Shown: positions 1 to 9,225 of the stretch, piece by piece
Layout: the number at the start of each line of letters is the position of its first letter
Numbering within the stretch: the stretch's first letter is position 1
Assembly: GCA_050946835.1 (NCBI GenBank)
Contig: JBMNVN010000002.1
Coordinates: 316,764-380,763 of the forward strand
Direction of reading: 5' to 3'
Length of the DNA: 64,000 nucleotides
DNA from: UBA1447 sp002329225
Lineage (GTDB): Bacteria > Bacillota > Clostridia > Oscillospirales > Acutalibacteraceae
Position numbers and translations under genes: made by a program
The notes under the pieces: generated by a model
Database searches by the model: none
Told to the model about the DNA's origin: nothing
Seen by the model: only the letters and a program-made list of their open reading frames with translations

Positions 1-240
1 TAAGGCCTGATTAAATGTTATGCCGGAAAATACATCCTCGTTCGTTGTATTCGTCAACCTCTTTACCTTTCCGCGCAATCGTTTACTTATTTGCGGACGA
101 ATAAAGCAGGAGAATGTATCAACAACATAGAGTTCTTCATTGAGCATCACTGCTCCGATCTCAAAAACCTCATTTATGAATCCGCTGACTTTTGAGGCAT
201 AAGCATTGTTCCATTCCAAATCAATTATGATGTAGTTCAT
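1..240 (-). CDS. DnaQ-like 3'-5' exonuclease domain protein (partial)
   Basis: Translating the reverse strand from an ATG at 240 gives an open frame that runs off the left edge of the window (80 residues visible). It begins MNYIIIDLEWNNAY, which fits the Exo I motif (DxE-like, here DLEW) of DEDD-family 3'-5' exonucleases, followed by FEIGAVML, the usual second strand of that fold. A purine-rich GGGAGGCGG lies about 15-20 bases upstream of the ATG. Family members act in DNA proofreading or RNA trimming; which one this is cannot be told because the Exo II and Exo III motifs are outside the window. Confidence 0.6.
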   Translation of the reverse strand, partial: MNYIIIDLEWNNAYASKVSGFINEVFEIGAVMLNEELYVVDTFSCFIRPQISKRLRGKVKRLTNTTNEDVFSGITFNQAL

Positions 241-295
241 AAACTAATTTAAATTTCCGCCTCCCCTCGTCGGCAGATTCTGAAAGTGCTTCCTT

Positions 296-2026
296 TTATT
301 GAACGGCTTTTATCCTAAACACCTTAACCCCATGGGGCGGTACTACGGCATAAACTGTCTTATTAACCTTCTCGGTTGTTTTATCCCACACGTCATACAA
401 CTCGTATTGTTCAGCGTACGGCAAATTAACAAAAAGTTGTGATACCAAATCTTGCATGTCTTGTTCAAAAACCTTCTCTTCCCCGCTTTTGTTAAAGAAA
501 CATAGTGCAAGTTCGTCGTCTTGAAGAGGTTTAACCAAAGTGTCACACAGCCCGTTGGTTTTTAAGCGGCGGCACTGGATACCTAAAGGATCCTGATTGA
601 TAGCTATCATATCCGCATCGGAAACTATTTTTAAAATTTCATTTTCAGTATCTTTCTTTCCGTCCTCATTTAAAAACTGCCTTATGTCGTTACCCAGAAT
701 AAGGGGGGCCGCCATCATACACCACAGTGAAAAATGAGCAACATTTTCATCATAGGTCAGATTGCCGTTACCGACTTCCAGCATATCGGGGTCATTCCAC
801 GAACCCGGACCGGAATTTTTGAAGAGGCGTACATTTATCTCATATATAGCGAGTATTGAAGCCCAAAAAGCTTTGATGTCGTGAGTTGTTCTCCAAAGGT
901 TACCCGCTTTACGCCCCCATTTCCAAGGGAAATTCATACCCCACTCACATATTGAATATACAATGGGTTTTTCGGGCAAGCCGGTTTTTTCCGCAACTGC
1001 TTTTGTTGCCTTCTTAAGTTCTTGTCCCATGCGGATATATTGCTTGGCTGCACTGTACTGCCTGGAGGTAACCGGATTATAGATTTTAATTGCATTTTCG
1101 CCTTTTGCAAGTTTAACTTTCAGCTGATGTCTCCCCTGCTTTGTCCAGGCTAAAGTAGGCGGAAGAGTAGCTGTATAAACTTCAGCATCGTTTATCTTTA
1201 TTTCACAATACTTGCGGCTATAACTCTTTTTGCGGATATTTAGGGTCAGAATATATTCACCCGCCGTTGTTACTTCTACATTAAATTCAGCGGTTCCTCC
1301 CCCTGCGCACAAACCCGCTATATATTGACCTGTTATGAGTTTATCATCAGAAACAATCCTTGCGGAACCTGTTAACACTGCAGAATCGGCGGGAAGAATT
1401 ATTTCTTCCGCACTGCCTGCTTTGCTGATAGTGACTGTCTCAATATAAGGCGCTCTGGAGGGGATCGGTACATTGTGGCAGAAATCATATTTAAAATATT
1501 CTATACCCCATTCCGCAAAAGTTAGAGCATCAATGGCCTCATTGCCTAAACTTGCAGGCAGATCTTCGCAAGTTAATCTGCCGTTTGAAGAGTAGATACC
1601 TGTTTTTAATCCTAAAGCATTAATCTTCTCAACAAGGGCTTTGATGCCGTTAGGGAACTTTACAAAGTCACCCTGTAAGCGCCCTTTCTCGTCTCTTAAG
1701 GAGGATTGCCAACAGTCATCAAGGTTTATATACTGGTATCCGGCTTCAAGTAAACCGCTTTCTTTCATTGCGTTTGCTGTCTCAAGAATAAGGTTTTCAT
1801 CAATATTGTTTCTAAAGGTGTTCCAGCTGGACCAACCCATCGGCGGCGTAAGCGCAACCCCGTTGCAATAATCTTCTCCCTCATTAACATTCAGATTAAC
1901 AACTCGATACGCCCTCTTTGCCGCACTTTGCGGGTCAATTTTCTTTTTTTGGATTGAGCGGGCAAGCCCGGCCGCACCTGCTGCGGCGGCTGTTATCAAA
2001 AATATTCTTTTACGGTTCTTTTTCAA
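296..2026 (-). CDS. Alpha-galactosidase, GH27 family, with inserted carbohydrate-binding-like domain
   Basis: A 576-residue protein. The N-terminus has a basic start and a short Ala/Gly-rich hydrophobic stretch (about residues 7-23), which suggests a signal anchor. GH27 hallmarks follow: TPPMGWSSWNTF, YINLDDCWQ, and YFKYDFCHN, in which the Asp of KYD is the expected nucleophile. Near residue 400 is GSWNDPDMLEVGNG, where the Asp of DPDM is the expected acid/base. About 130 residues (roughly 190-320) are inserted between the nucleophile strand and the next barrel strand; this segment is beta-rich and resembles a CBM6/35-type sugar-binding module. The enzyme should remove terminal alpha-galactose from oligosaccharides outside or at the membrane. 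The start is TTG, with GGAG 9 bases upstream. Confidence 0.9.
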   Translation of the reverse strand: MKKNRKRIFLITAAAAGAAGLARSIQKKKIDPQSAAKRAYRVVNLNVNEGEDYCNGVALTPPMGWSSWNTFRNNIDENLILETANAMKESGLLEAGYQYINLDDCWQSSLRDEKGRLQGDFVKFPNGIKALVEKINALGLKTGIYSSNGRLTCEDLPASLGNEAIDALTFAEWGIEYFKYDFCHNVPIPSRAPYIETVTISKAGSAEEIILPADSAVLTGSARIVSDDKLITGQYIAGLCAGGGTAEFNVEVTTAGEYILTLNIRKKSYSRKYCEIKINDAEVYTATLPPTLAWTKQGRHQLKVKLAKGENAIKIYNPVTSRQYSAAKQYIRMGQELKKATKAVAEKTGLPEKPIVYSICEWGMNFPWKWGRKAGNLWRTTHDIKAFWASILAIYEINVRLFKNSGPGSWNDPDMLEVGNGNLTYDENVAHFSLWCMMAAPLILGNDIRQFLNEDGKKDTENEILKIVSDADMIAINQDPLGIQCRRLKTNGLCDTLVKPLQDDELALCFFNKSGEEKVFEQDMQDLVSQLFVNLPYAEQYELYDVWDKTTEKVNKTVYAVVPPHGVKVFRIKAVQ

Positions 2027-2133
2027 TTACCTCAACTCCTAACATTTTTTTACTTTCGGCTATCATTATAAGATATTATCGTGTAAAAATAAAGAACTTG
2101 TTAAAGCAAGTTATATAAAAAAGCACATAACAA

Positions 2134-2835
2134 TTATTTCAAGTTGCTGATAATTGCTGACAATTTGTCCGGACGCTTGGTTGTGATATTGTCTACCCCG
2201 AGTTTAATCATTTTCATCATATCCGTTTTGTTGTTGACAGTCCAAACCGACACTTTCATTCCTGCTTGATGCAGGATTTCAACCAACTTTTTGTCAACGG
2301 TTCTAAAATTCGGGTTTAGGCCAATGCATTCTAAGTTTTTGAGCTTTTCAACCATATCATACAGATATCTTTCATTATTATGTATACCCAAGGCAATACT
2401 TGCATTCAAATAATATGGAATATTCGGTGCGTTTTGCCTGACATCATTTACATTTCTTTCAAAAACTCCAGTAAAAAAAGCCCTGCTCATCAGGTTGTGT
2501 TTTTCAAGAAGTTGATGGCATAAGGGCAAATTTGTATATGACTTCAGATCTAAATTCATTTGCACTTCTTTGTAAGAGGCGACTAATGAAAGCACATCAT
2601 CAAAAAGAACGCCTTGCCTTTTGCCGGGTTTTTCACAGTGGATTATTACAGGTGTTCCGTCAGGTCTGAAGGTTAGATCGACCTCAACGATATCAACCCC
2701 GAATTCAACGGCTTTTTTTAAAGAAGAAAGAGTATTAGGTTTAGTACCCAAAGCCCCCGCATGGGCTGTGATTGTCAAATTCTGTTTTATACTATCCCGA
2801 TAGCTTGGGGAGTAGTCATTTACTACTTCCGACAT
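2134..2835 (-). CDS. Glycerophosphodiester phosphodiesterase family protein (short form)
   Basis: A 233-residue GDPD TIM-barrel protein. The conserved metal-site signatures are present as VEVDL (Glu/Asp ligands) and VIIHCEKP (catalytic His). The opening motif, normally HRG, reads ITAHAGALG, so the usual Arg is replaced by Ala. C-terminal VSVWTVNNK matches the family's W-T-V/I-N strand. Family members hydrolyse glycerophosphodiesters to glycerol-3-phosphate and an alcohol. There is no signal peptide, so it is probably cytosolic. AGGGA sits 8 bases before the ATG. A second GDPD gene lies at 38881-39846. The altered motif leaves activity uncertain. Confidence 0.85.
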   Translation of the reverse strand: MSEVVNDYSPSYRDSIKQNLTITAHAGALGTKPNTLSSLKKAVEFGVDIVEVDLTFRPDGTPVIIHCEKPGKRQGVLFDDVLSLVASYKEVQMNLDLKSYTNLPLCHQLLEKHNLMSRAFFTGVFERNVNDVRQNAPNIPYYLNASIALGIHNNERYLYDMVEKLKNLECIGLNPNFRTVDKKLVEILHQAGMKVSVWTVNNKTDMMKMIKLGVDNITTKRPDKLSAIISNLK

Positions 2836-3115
2836 ATTATTGTCCCTCCATGTTTATATTACAAAGTGTCAACATTTTTCAATTTTGCTTGGCTGAATGG
2901 TGTTGTTAATGATTTTTTTGTGACCGTTTCCCTTCTCAGTTTGGTTCCGACACGGTCATTAGTAAAAAAGTTTACAAATAAGAAAACCGCACCTGCAAAT
3001 ACCGATAGAATTATCAAAAAGAGCGATTGTCACTGAAGCTATTAATAACAACTTTGAAAAATGATTGTTTGTTCGTGTTTCAGCTAAACTTTTTTCGCTT
3101 GCACTATCAGACTCA

Positions 3116-3144
3116 TTGTGTTAGGATTTGTTGCGAGTTATATT
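3116..3144 (+). promoter_or_regulatory. Predicted sigma-70 promoter upstream of mntP leader
   Basis: TTGTGT (3116-3121) and TATATT (3139-3144) are separated by exactly 17 bases. Transcription would start near 3151 and give a leader of about 125 bases before the mntP start. The rest of the 440-base gap from 2836 to 3115 shows no gene I can support. Confidence 0.5.
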
Positions 3145-3163
3145 CTGTGAGAATTTTGTATAA

Positions 3164-3262
3164 AGTCTTGTCGCATGTGGATTTACCATGACGGCAAAAT
3201 TATCCGGCCTGTTTTTATGTACAAGACTCATGGGTAGTTCTAACTGCCCGTGAGTTTTTTTC
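3164..3262 (+). promoter_or_regulatory. Structured leader with intrinsic terminator upstream of mntP; possible metal riboswitch
   Basis: AGTCTTGT (3164-3171) is perfectly complementary to ACAAGACT (3221-3228), closing a domain that holds at least one small internal hairpin (CGG/CCG near 3192-3206). Its 3' arm overlaps the start of a 13-14-bp terminator hairpin (3226-3255) followed by seven T residues, and the ribosome binding site and mntP begin directly after it. This is the layout of transcriptional attenuation. MntP genes are often controlled by yybP-ykoY manganese riboswitches, but I could not match that consensus here, so the ligand is unknown. Confidence 0.5.
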
Positions 3263-3275
3263 AAAGGAGATTGTT

Positions 3276-3833
3276 GTGGGAATTATAGAACTGTTTATTA
3301 TTGCGGTGGGGCTTTCAATGGATGCATTTGCGGCGGCAATTTGCAAAGGGCTTTCTATGCAAAAAATGAGTTATAAATACGCCCTTATTACCGGTATTTA
3401 TTTCGGCGGTTTTCAGGCACTTATGCCCCTTATCGGTTATTTTTTAAGTTATCGTTTTAAATCTTACATAACATCTTTTGACCACTGGGTGGCCTTCATC
3501 CTCTTAGCATTTATTGGGGGCAAAATGGTTTTAGAATCACGAAAACCCGCCTGTGCCGCATCAGATGATTCTTTCGGTTTTTCAAAAATGGCAACAATGG
3601 CAATTGCCACAAGTATAGATGCCCTGATTGTGGGAATTTCTTTTGCCATTTGGGAGGTGAATATACTCCGTGCCGTCTTGATTATCGGGATAACCACATT
3701 TACTTTTTCATTTTTCGGGGTGAAGATCGGCAAGGTTTTCGGCGGAAAGCTCGGTTCAAAAGCTGAATTGGTGGGCGGATTGGTGCTCATAGGTATCGGC
3801 ACAAAAGTACTTATCGAACATCTAATAAAATAA
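3276..3833 (+). CDS. mntP: Manganese efflux pump MntP family
   Basis: A 185-residue, six-helix membrane protein of usual MntP length. It opens with GLSMDAFAAAICKGLSM, the first conserved Asp-containing helix, and the internal repeat carries TSIDALIVGISFA in the second half. The family exports Mn(II) from the cytoplasm. The start is GTG at 3276, supported by AAAGGAGA at 3263-3270. It stands alone behind a leader with a terminator hairpin and is therefore probably controlled by attenuation. Confidence 0.9.
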   Translation: MGIIELFIIAVGLSMDAFAAAICKGLSMQKMSYKYALITGIYFGGFQALMPLIGYFLSYRFKSYITSFDHWVAFILLAFIGGKMVLESRKPACAASDDSFGFSKMATMAIATSIDALIVGISFAIWEVNILRAVLIIGITTFTFSFFGVKIGKVFGGKLGSKAELVGGLVLIGIGTKVLIEHLIK

Positions 3834-3862
3834 TTATATTAATCATTAAATTAACTATCGAA

Positions 3863-4993
3863 TTATTTCTCTAAATTAATTTCGTAGGTTTGTACCTCCG
3901 ATTTTGTTCGGCGGACAATATCCTGAAACCTTATGGAGTCGTGTATGCTTGCAATAAAAGAATACGCAACTCCTCGTTTTTTTGCACGGCCTGTCCGGCC
4001 TATACGGTGGACATAATACTCATTTTCGGCGGGTATATCATAGTTAAAAACAGCATCCACATCGTCAATATCAAGTCCTCTTGAGGCAACATCGGTTGCA
4101 ACAAGAATGCTTATCTCTCCTTTACGAAAATCTTCCAGCACCTTTTCGCGGTTAACCTGCCTGATATCGCCGTGAATACAGTCTACGCTGCCGCCTCTGT
4201 AGGCAATCATTTTTGCTGTTCTCTCAACCTTGCTTTTTGTATTGCAGAAAACAATGGAACGCTCATAGCCTTCTTTCTCCACTATCTGAATTACCGCCCT
4301 TGCTTTTTCCATCTCTGACAGCCTAACACTGTACTGCAATATATCGGGTCTGCTTTCCGCCTCCTGCCTTACTAAAATCTCGACTGCATCTCTTTGATAT
4401 TTCCATCCTATTGTCATTACATCAGTGGATAAAGTAGCGGAAAGAAGCGCCAGATTAACCATATTAGGCATCATATTGAGAATACGGGTCACATCCTTGA
4501 AAAATCCCATATCCAGCATTCTGTCCGCTTCATCCAGAACGGCAGTACTCACCCGATTGATTGATATGGTTCTGCGGTTTATATGATCAAGAAGGCGGCC
4601 GGGAGTAGCGACAACAATTTGCGGTTTTTTACTAAACGCTCTAATTTGTTTGGAAATTGGCTGCCCGCCATAAACACAGACAACTTTTATTCCCGGTAAA
4701 AATTCGGAGATCTCTCTGAGTTCGGAACCAATTTGCAGTGCCAATTCTCTTGTTGGAGCAAGGATTAAAGCCTGCACATTTTTTTCTTGAACATCAATAT
4801 GCTCAAGAATAGGAATACCGAAAGCAAAAGTCTTACCTGTTCCCGTAGGAGCCTTTGCAATTAAATCGCGCCACTCCAATAACGGAGGTATAGCCAAAAG
4901 CTGTACCTCTGTAGGCTCATAATACCCTCTGCTGTGGAGCGCTTTAATAATCTCCGGTGATATATCAAGTTGTTCAAAATTCGGTTTACTCAT
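3863..4993 (-). CDS. DEAD-box ATP-dependent RNA helicase
   Basis: A 376-residue protein containing only the two-RecA helicase core. Visible motifs in order are the Q-motif region (PTEVQLLAIPPLL), motif I APTGTGKT, Ia PTRELALQI, GG, TPGRLLDH, II DEAD, III SAT, V ATDVASRGLD, and VI HRIGRTGRA. It lacks the RGG or DbpA-type C-terminal extension of many bacterial family members. A role in RNA remodelling or cold response is typical for such proteins, but the specific substrate cannot be read from the sequence. It is convergent with mntP. Confidence 0.93.
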   Translation of the reverse strand: MSKPNFEQLDISPEIIKALHSRGYYEPTEVQLLAIPPLLEWRDLIAKAPTGTGKTFAFGIPILEHIDVQEKNVQALILAPTRELALQIGSELREISEFLPGIKVVCVYGGQPISKQIRAFSKKPQIVVATPGRLLDHINRRTISINRVSTAVLDEADRMLDMGFFKDVTRILNMMPNMVNLALLSATLSTDVMTIGWKYQRDAVEILVRQEAESRPDILQYSVRLSEMEKARAVIQIVEKEGYERSIVFCNTKSKVERTAKMIAYRGGSVDCIHGDIRQVNREKVLEDFRKGEISILVATDVASRGLDIDDVDAVFNYDIPAENEYYVHRIGRTGRAKKRGVAYSFIASIHDSIRFQDIVRRTKSEVQTYEINLEK

Positions 4994-5109
4994 GCTGCCT
5001 CTTCAATTAATAATCTAAATTCATATTTCATCATTTTTTCCTCAGTATAAATCGTCAAAAAAGCAAGTCTTGTCGACAAGTGAGCCTCAAAATCTTTTAC
5101 CTCAAAAGA

Positions 5110-6105
5110 CTATGCCCTGCTTTTTTCCGCCATTTCTTGACAAATCAGGGCCACCCTCTGCGCTTCAAGTCCGTCATTTGTTTTAAGGGTTGCATCGTAG
5201 GCTGTTTGTGTAAAATACTTTAACGGATCGGTCACAAAGTTTTCAGCCGGAGATATAACCGGAACTTTTTGAATTGGTTTTTCGTCAGAATAAAAAATCA
5301 CTTCATTGTTTTGAGGATCTGCAATTATTTGACCTTTTGTGCCGTGAATAATGAACTTCATTTCTCCATGATAGGGATATTGTTCCGGCGTAAGCCATGA
5401 CTCCAGAATAAAAACGACACAGCCGTTTCTCAATCTGAGCATGACCTGACCGTTGTCATAAAAGTCAGTATATTCGGTAAACCTCTTATTGGAAACTGTT
5501 GAAGCTAATACTTCATCCACCGGGCTACCGCAAAGCCAGGTAGCTATATCAATATCGTGAACAGCCAAATCGTTGAGAATGCCTCCGTATTGAGCGGATG
5601 CAAACATCCAATCCGGTCTCTCCTTCGGTTTCAGCCTATGAGGTCTCATATTAATAATATTGACTATTTCTCCGACTTCACCCCTGTCAATAAGAGATTT
5701 GGCGGTAACAAGCACCGGGTTATATCGTTCGGTCAGCATAAGATGCAACTTAACTTCCGGGTTTCTTTCTAAGGCCTGTTCTATCCTGTCAAGATCCTCT
5801 ATTGTGGTAACAAGGGGTTTATCAGCTACAATATTCATTCCCGCCTCAATTCCGCGGATTACTATGTCTGCTCTGTCAGAATTTATGGCAGCTGTAAGAA
5901 GAATACCGGCCCCGCTGTTGTTAACAAGGTCATCTAAGGAAGAATAAACCGGAGCATCAAACTCCTTGGATGCCGCTTCCGTCTCTTCCCTGTTTTTAGG
6001 GTCAAAAAAACCGGCAACGGTAACACCCGGTACTTTTGCTGCCGGTCTCAAGAAGCATATACCGTGTGAATGTGCTAATCCCGCCATAGCGATTTTTAAT
6101 TTCAT
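5110..6105 (-). CDS. Gfo/Idh/MocA family NAD(P)-dependent oxidoreductase
   Basis: A 331-residue protein with an N-terminal Rossmann fold (IAMAGLAHSHGICFL) and the family's DKPL motif (NIVADKPLVTT; usual form EKP), whose Lys is the expected catalytic residue. A second motif, GGILNDLAVHDIDIATWL, matches the conserved GG-x-D-x-x-x-H region. Family members oxidise or reduce sugar and inositol derivatives with NAD(P). The substrate is not predictable. The neighbours point to general carbohydrate metabolism (GH27). It ends with TAG, useful because it shows TAG acts as a stop in this genome. Confidence 0.88.
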   Translation of the reverse strand: MKLKIAMAGLAHSHGICFLRPAAKVPGVTVAGFFDPKNREETEAASKEFDAPVYSSLDDLVNNSGAGILLTAAINSDRADIVIRGIEAGMNIVADKPLVTTIEDLDRIEQALERNPEVKLHLMLTERYNPVLVTAKSLIDRGEVGEIVNIINMRPHRLKPKERPDWMFASAQYGGILNDLAVHDIDIATWLCGSPVDEVLASTVSNKRFTEYTDFYDNGQVMLRLRNGCVVFILESWLTPEQYPYHGEMKFIIHGTKGQIIADPQNNEVIFYSDEKPIQKVPVISPAENFVTDPLKYFTQTAYDATLKTNDGLEAQRVALICQEMAEKSRA

Positions 6106-6270
6106 AAATTATTGTTCCTTTCTTAACGTTGTTTAAATTATGATTAAAGCCTTTAGGCTCATTATTATATTTATTGACCTTGTTTTCATATTTTACAGTA
6201 TTTACCGTAAAACAAATGCAAGCCTCTCTTTCAAAAATAAATAATTAATGAATACTGCCAATATTCAGAC

Positions 6271-8346
6271 CTATTCAATATTTATAGCAATATTGTATGC
6301 CGACTCGGTTGCGTGAGCTATTCTGCCGGTCTTGCAGGCATCACCGATTAAATACAGATTCTCAAACTCTTGCTCCAACTCCTTATAGAGAGAGTTTTCA
6401 CTGTAAACACCTAAAGACAAAACAACCTTATCACACTGCAAAGTGGATTTTGTTTTTTTAAGACCTGTTGATTCAACAGCAATGAAGCTGCGGTGAATTG
6501 CCACAAGTTTTTGCCCCGTGAGTATTTCTACACCTAAATCCTTGAGTCTCGGCATAATATCATCTCTGTGCTGCATCCAAGTCCCCGGCGCTACTGTTTT
6601 TGCCATTTCAATCACGGTAACATTATTCCCCTGAGTAGCCAACAACTCCGCTGTCTCAAGTCCTGTCATTCCTGAGCCTACTACAACAATGTTCTTATTT
6701 TTCAACTCCAAAGAACCATTTAAAACATCCGTAACCGTACAAACTTCGGGCAATCCTACACCCGGAATGGTTTTAGGTTTAATGGCCTGTCCGCCGGTGG
6801 CTATAATAACGGCGTAAGGAGAATATTCCGCTATAATATCCGCCTGAGCTTTTTTGTTAAGCACAATTCTGGCGCCGGCCTTTTCTGCGGAATGAGCCAA
6901 ATCTTCAATACACCAAAGAATTTTTTCTTTATGCGGAATATTCTCAGCCAGCATAACCTGACCGCCAACTCTGTCCGATTGTTCCAGAACAACGGTGTCG
7001 AAGCCTCTTTTTGCCATAACTTCCGCCGCCGTCAAACCTGCCGGCCCTGCTCCCGCAATCACTACAACCCTCTTGTTGCCGTTGCATACCAAATCGGATT
7101 TTTCCATGCCCAGTCCGGGATTTACTGAACACCGTCCGTAAGTACCCGTAAATGCGTTGTCATGCATACTTTCTATGCAGTAAAGGCAGTTTATGCAACG
7201 TTTAATGTCCGCCTCATTCCCCTGCTCCACTTTGTTAACCCAATGAGGATCCGCTATTGTAGGCCTTCCGAGTGAAACAAAGTCTTGTATATCATCTGCG
7301 AGTTGTTTTTCCGCCTGCTCAGCGCTTCTAATAAGGTTAGCGGCAATTACGGGTATGTTGACTTCTTTTTTAACCGCCTCAGCCATATAGGCCCGCCATC
7401 CGCACTCAAAAGAAGTCGGTTCCAACCAGTAATTGTAAGTATCATAAGCCGCCGAAGAAACATCAATGGCATCCGCACCGGCTTCTTCAATTAGCTTTGC
7501 AATTTTAATTCCTTCATCCAGAGAATAGCCCTTACCCGGCTCCCCGATTCTGTCATAACACTCGTCAACACTGAGCCTTACAATTATCGGGAACTTGGCG
7601 CCGCACTTTATTCGAACCTTTTTTATGATTCGTGTAAGAAATTCCGCTCTCTTTTCAAGAGTTCCGCCATACTCATCGTTCCTCTTGTTGGTATTTGGAC
7701 TTAAAAACTGCTGCAAAAGATAACCGTGTGCGGCATGCAGCTCTACTCCGTCCGCGCCGGCTTTTTTTGCCCTTTCTGCCGCTTTGGCAAACTTTTCAAT
7801 CAGAGCATTAATTTCACTTTTGCGCATGGCACGGTTAATACCGTCGGAAAAATAACTTCTCTCGCATTTGGAGGGAGCTAAAACTCTGGGCACCAAATGA
7901 TACTTTAATAATATTTTCCCCGCAGGGACTATTTTATAGAGCAGTTTTTGAAAAGACGGGATTATTTTATCAAGAAAGACGCAAAGCGGAACCATGCCCA
8001 CAAGCAGACCTAAATTTTGTCTTCCGGGATGATGCAGTTGAATAAAGATTTTTGCGCCGTGTGCGTGAACCCTGTCTACAAGCTCTTTCATCGGTTCAAT
8101 ATGCTCGTCCTTGCTCAATGCAAGTTGGAAAAATGCAGTAGCGCCGTTAAAATCTTCCACTCTCGTTATTTCCGTTATAACAAGCCCGACTCCGCCCTTT
8201 GCCCGTTCCTCATAATAATCCAGCAATTGCTGCGTAGGAGTTCCGTTTAATGAGGCAAAACCAACAAGCATGGGAGCCATAACGATACGATTTTTTATTT
8301 GAACCTGCCCGATATTCATCGGAGAAAAAAGTGTTTTATACATCAT
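6271..8346 (-). CDS. NADH:flavin oxidoreductase / 2,4-dienoyl-CoA reductase-like flavo-iron-sulfur enzyme
   Basis: A 691-residue protein of the old-yellow-enzyme/BaiCD-FadH type. The N-terminal FMN barrel (about 1-370) carries GADGVELHAAHGYLLQQFLS and RNDEYGG. A Cys cluster (CINCLYCIES and a later RCSVNP Cys) should bind [4Fe-4S], followed by an FAD site (VVIAGAGPAGLTAAE) and an NAD(P) site (VVVGSGMTGLETAE). Homologues reduce enoates such as dienoyl-CoA or bile-acid intermediates. About 50 residues between the barrel's H-HPGRQ and the YFSDG region look like extra sequence specific to a subfamily. The substrate is unknown. It ends with TAG. Confidence 0.9.
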   Translation of the reverse strand: MMYKTLFSPMNIGQVQIKNRIVMAPMLVGFASLNGTPTQQLLDYYEERAKGGVGLVITEITRVEDFNGATAFFQLALSKDEHIEPMKELVDRVHAHGAKIFIQLHHPGRQNLGLLVGMVPLCVFLDKIIPSFQKLLYKIVPAGKILLKYHLVPRVLAPSKCERSYFSDGINRAMRKSEINALIEKFAKAAERAKKAGADGVELHAAHGYLLQQFLSPNTNKRNDEYGGTLEKRAEFLTRIIKKVRIKCGAKFPIIVRLSVDECYDRIGEPGKGYSLDEGIKIAKLIEEAGADAIDVSSAAYDTYNYWLEPTSFECGWRAYMAEAVKKEVNIPVIAANLIRSAEQAEKQLADDIQDFVSLGRPTIADPHWVNKVEQGNEADIKRCINCLYCIESMHDNAFTGTYGRCSVNPGLGMEKSDLVCNGNKRVVVIAGAGPAGLTAAEVMAKRGFDTVVLEQSDRVGGQVMLAENIPHKEKILWCIEDLAHSAEKAGARIVLNKKAQADIIAEYSPYAVIIATGGQAIKPKTIPGVGLPEVCTVTDVLNGSLELKNKNIVVVGSGMTGLETAELLATQGNNVTVIEMAKTVAPGTWMQHRDDIMPRLKDLGVEILTGQKLVAIHRSFIAVESTGLKKTKSTLQCDKVVLSLGVYSENSLYKELEQEFENLYLIGDACKTGRIAHATESAYNIAINIE

Positions 8347-8458
8347 TTTTTCAACCTCGATACAACAAATTTTCTACTGAAAAATTTTACCATAATTATG
8401 AATAAAGAACAACAACACAACAATATTACAGGTTGAAGCGATTATTTAATTTTTTTGC

Positions 8459-8487
8459 TTGATTTTTTTAAAGAACATGTGTATAAT
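8459..8487 (+). promoter_or_regulatory. Predicted promoter for tRNA-fMet
   Basis: TTGATT (8459-8464) and a perfect TATAAT (8482-8487) are 17 bases apart. The mature tRNA begins 21 bases further on, as expected for a tRNA promoter. Confidence 0.65.
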
Positions 8488-8507
8488 TGTTTAGCGCTCA
8501 GGGATAT

Positions 8508-8584
<77 letters not shown>

Positions 8585-8587
8585 AAT

Positions 8588-8640
8588 AAGAACGAAAGTT
8601 ATGATACCATTGGTATTGCAACTTTCGTTCTTTTCTTTTT
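8588..8640 (+). terminator. tRNA-fMet terminator hairpin (island left edge)
   Basis: The arms AAGAACGAAAGTT (8588-8600) and AACTTTCGTTCTT (8620-8632) form a perfect 13-bp stem followed by TTTTCTTTTT. A closely related hairpin, also preceded by CCAAATAAGAAC, lies at 37736-37783 on the other side of the accessory region. Confidence 0.8.
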
Positions 8641-8769
8641 ATCGAAAACGCCCGTAGCACAAGGCTTTTCTGCTATGGGACATAAAAGAATAATTTCATT
8701 GTACCATTCTCTGGCACTCATTTTGAGGCTTTATGGGGGTGGTTTGACCCCTCGCGGCGCTGCGAAAAT

Positions 8770-9225
8770 TCACAATGAAACTTTTCTCAAAAGAATAATT
8801 TCATTGTGACCGAGATTAGTTTCATTGTAGGAGAAAAGTTTCATTGTCCAAGAGAATAGTTTCAGTGTGAAAAAAACAGCCCTTACTACCGCTTGAGTAG
8901 GGGCTGTTTTGCTTTTGATAAACAAGTAACCGTTTATACCTTCTTGAATCTGTTTGCGAAGGTTCTTATATTCCTTCTCCTCCTCGTTGAGTTCCTTCTT
9001 CTCTGCAGTTGAAAGTGATTCTTTGCTTTTTTTGGCTTCCTTAACCTTCTCCGACTTATTAATTATTGTCTGGATGTCCTGATTTAGGCTTCGGAATCCC
9101 TCAATGCTCATGCGCCACCGGGGGTGTAACGCAAAGAGCACCCCCATAAGGAGTGCAGATGCGCCTTGGTGGTATACATATCTTTTCGGTGCAACAATGA
9201 CACTTATCTTTGGGTTAAGCGTCAT
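8770..9225 (-). CDS. Doubtful ORF of 151 residues within IS-end-like repeats
   Basis: The central part (about residues 40-115) is a charged, Lys/Glu-rich stretch that could be coiled-coil coding sequence, perhaps the C-terminal remnant of a transposase. The last 35 residues merely translate the TTTCATTGT repeats, and a terminator-like hairpin (8875-8912) lies inside the frame. I do not recognise a domain. It is more likely a remnant than a working gene. Confidence 0.25.
   Translation of the reverse strand: MTLNPKISVIVAPKRYVYHQGASALLMGVLFALHPRWRMSIEGFRSLNQDIQTIINKSEKVKEAKKSKESLSTAEKKELNEEEKEYKNLRKQIQEGINGYLFIKSKTAPTQAVVRAVFFTLKLFSWTMKLFSYNETNLGHNEIILLRKVSL
8875..8912. terminator. Terminator hairpin, copy 1
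   Basis: AACAGCCC (8875-8882) pairs with GGGCTGTT (8901-8908), with inner ACT/AGT pairing and T-rich flanks. It is almost identical to the hairpin at 9285-9325, so the pair forms part of the repeat structure of this segment. Confidence 0.6.

Noticed and set aside
3164..3262. c-di-GMP-I or yybP-ykoY riboswitch before mntP
   Set aside because: A few short matches (GGCAAA, CCGGCCT, GGGTAG) recall these classes, but the order and core residues do not fit by eye. Reported only as an unclassified structured leader.
8770..9225. Functional 151-residue gene
   Set aside because: Its C-terminal quarter is only translated short repeats and a terminator lies inside it, so it is listed at low confidence as a remnant.
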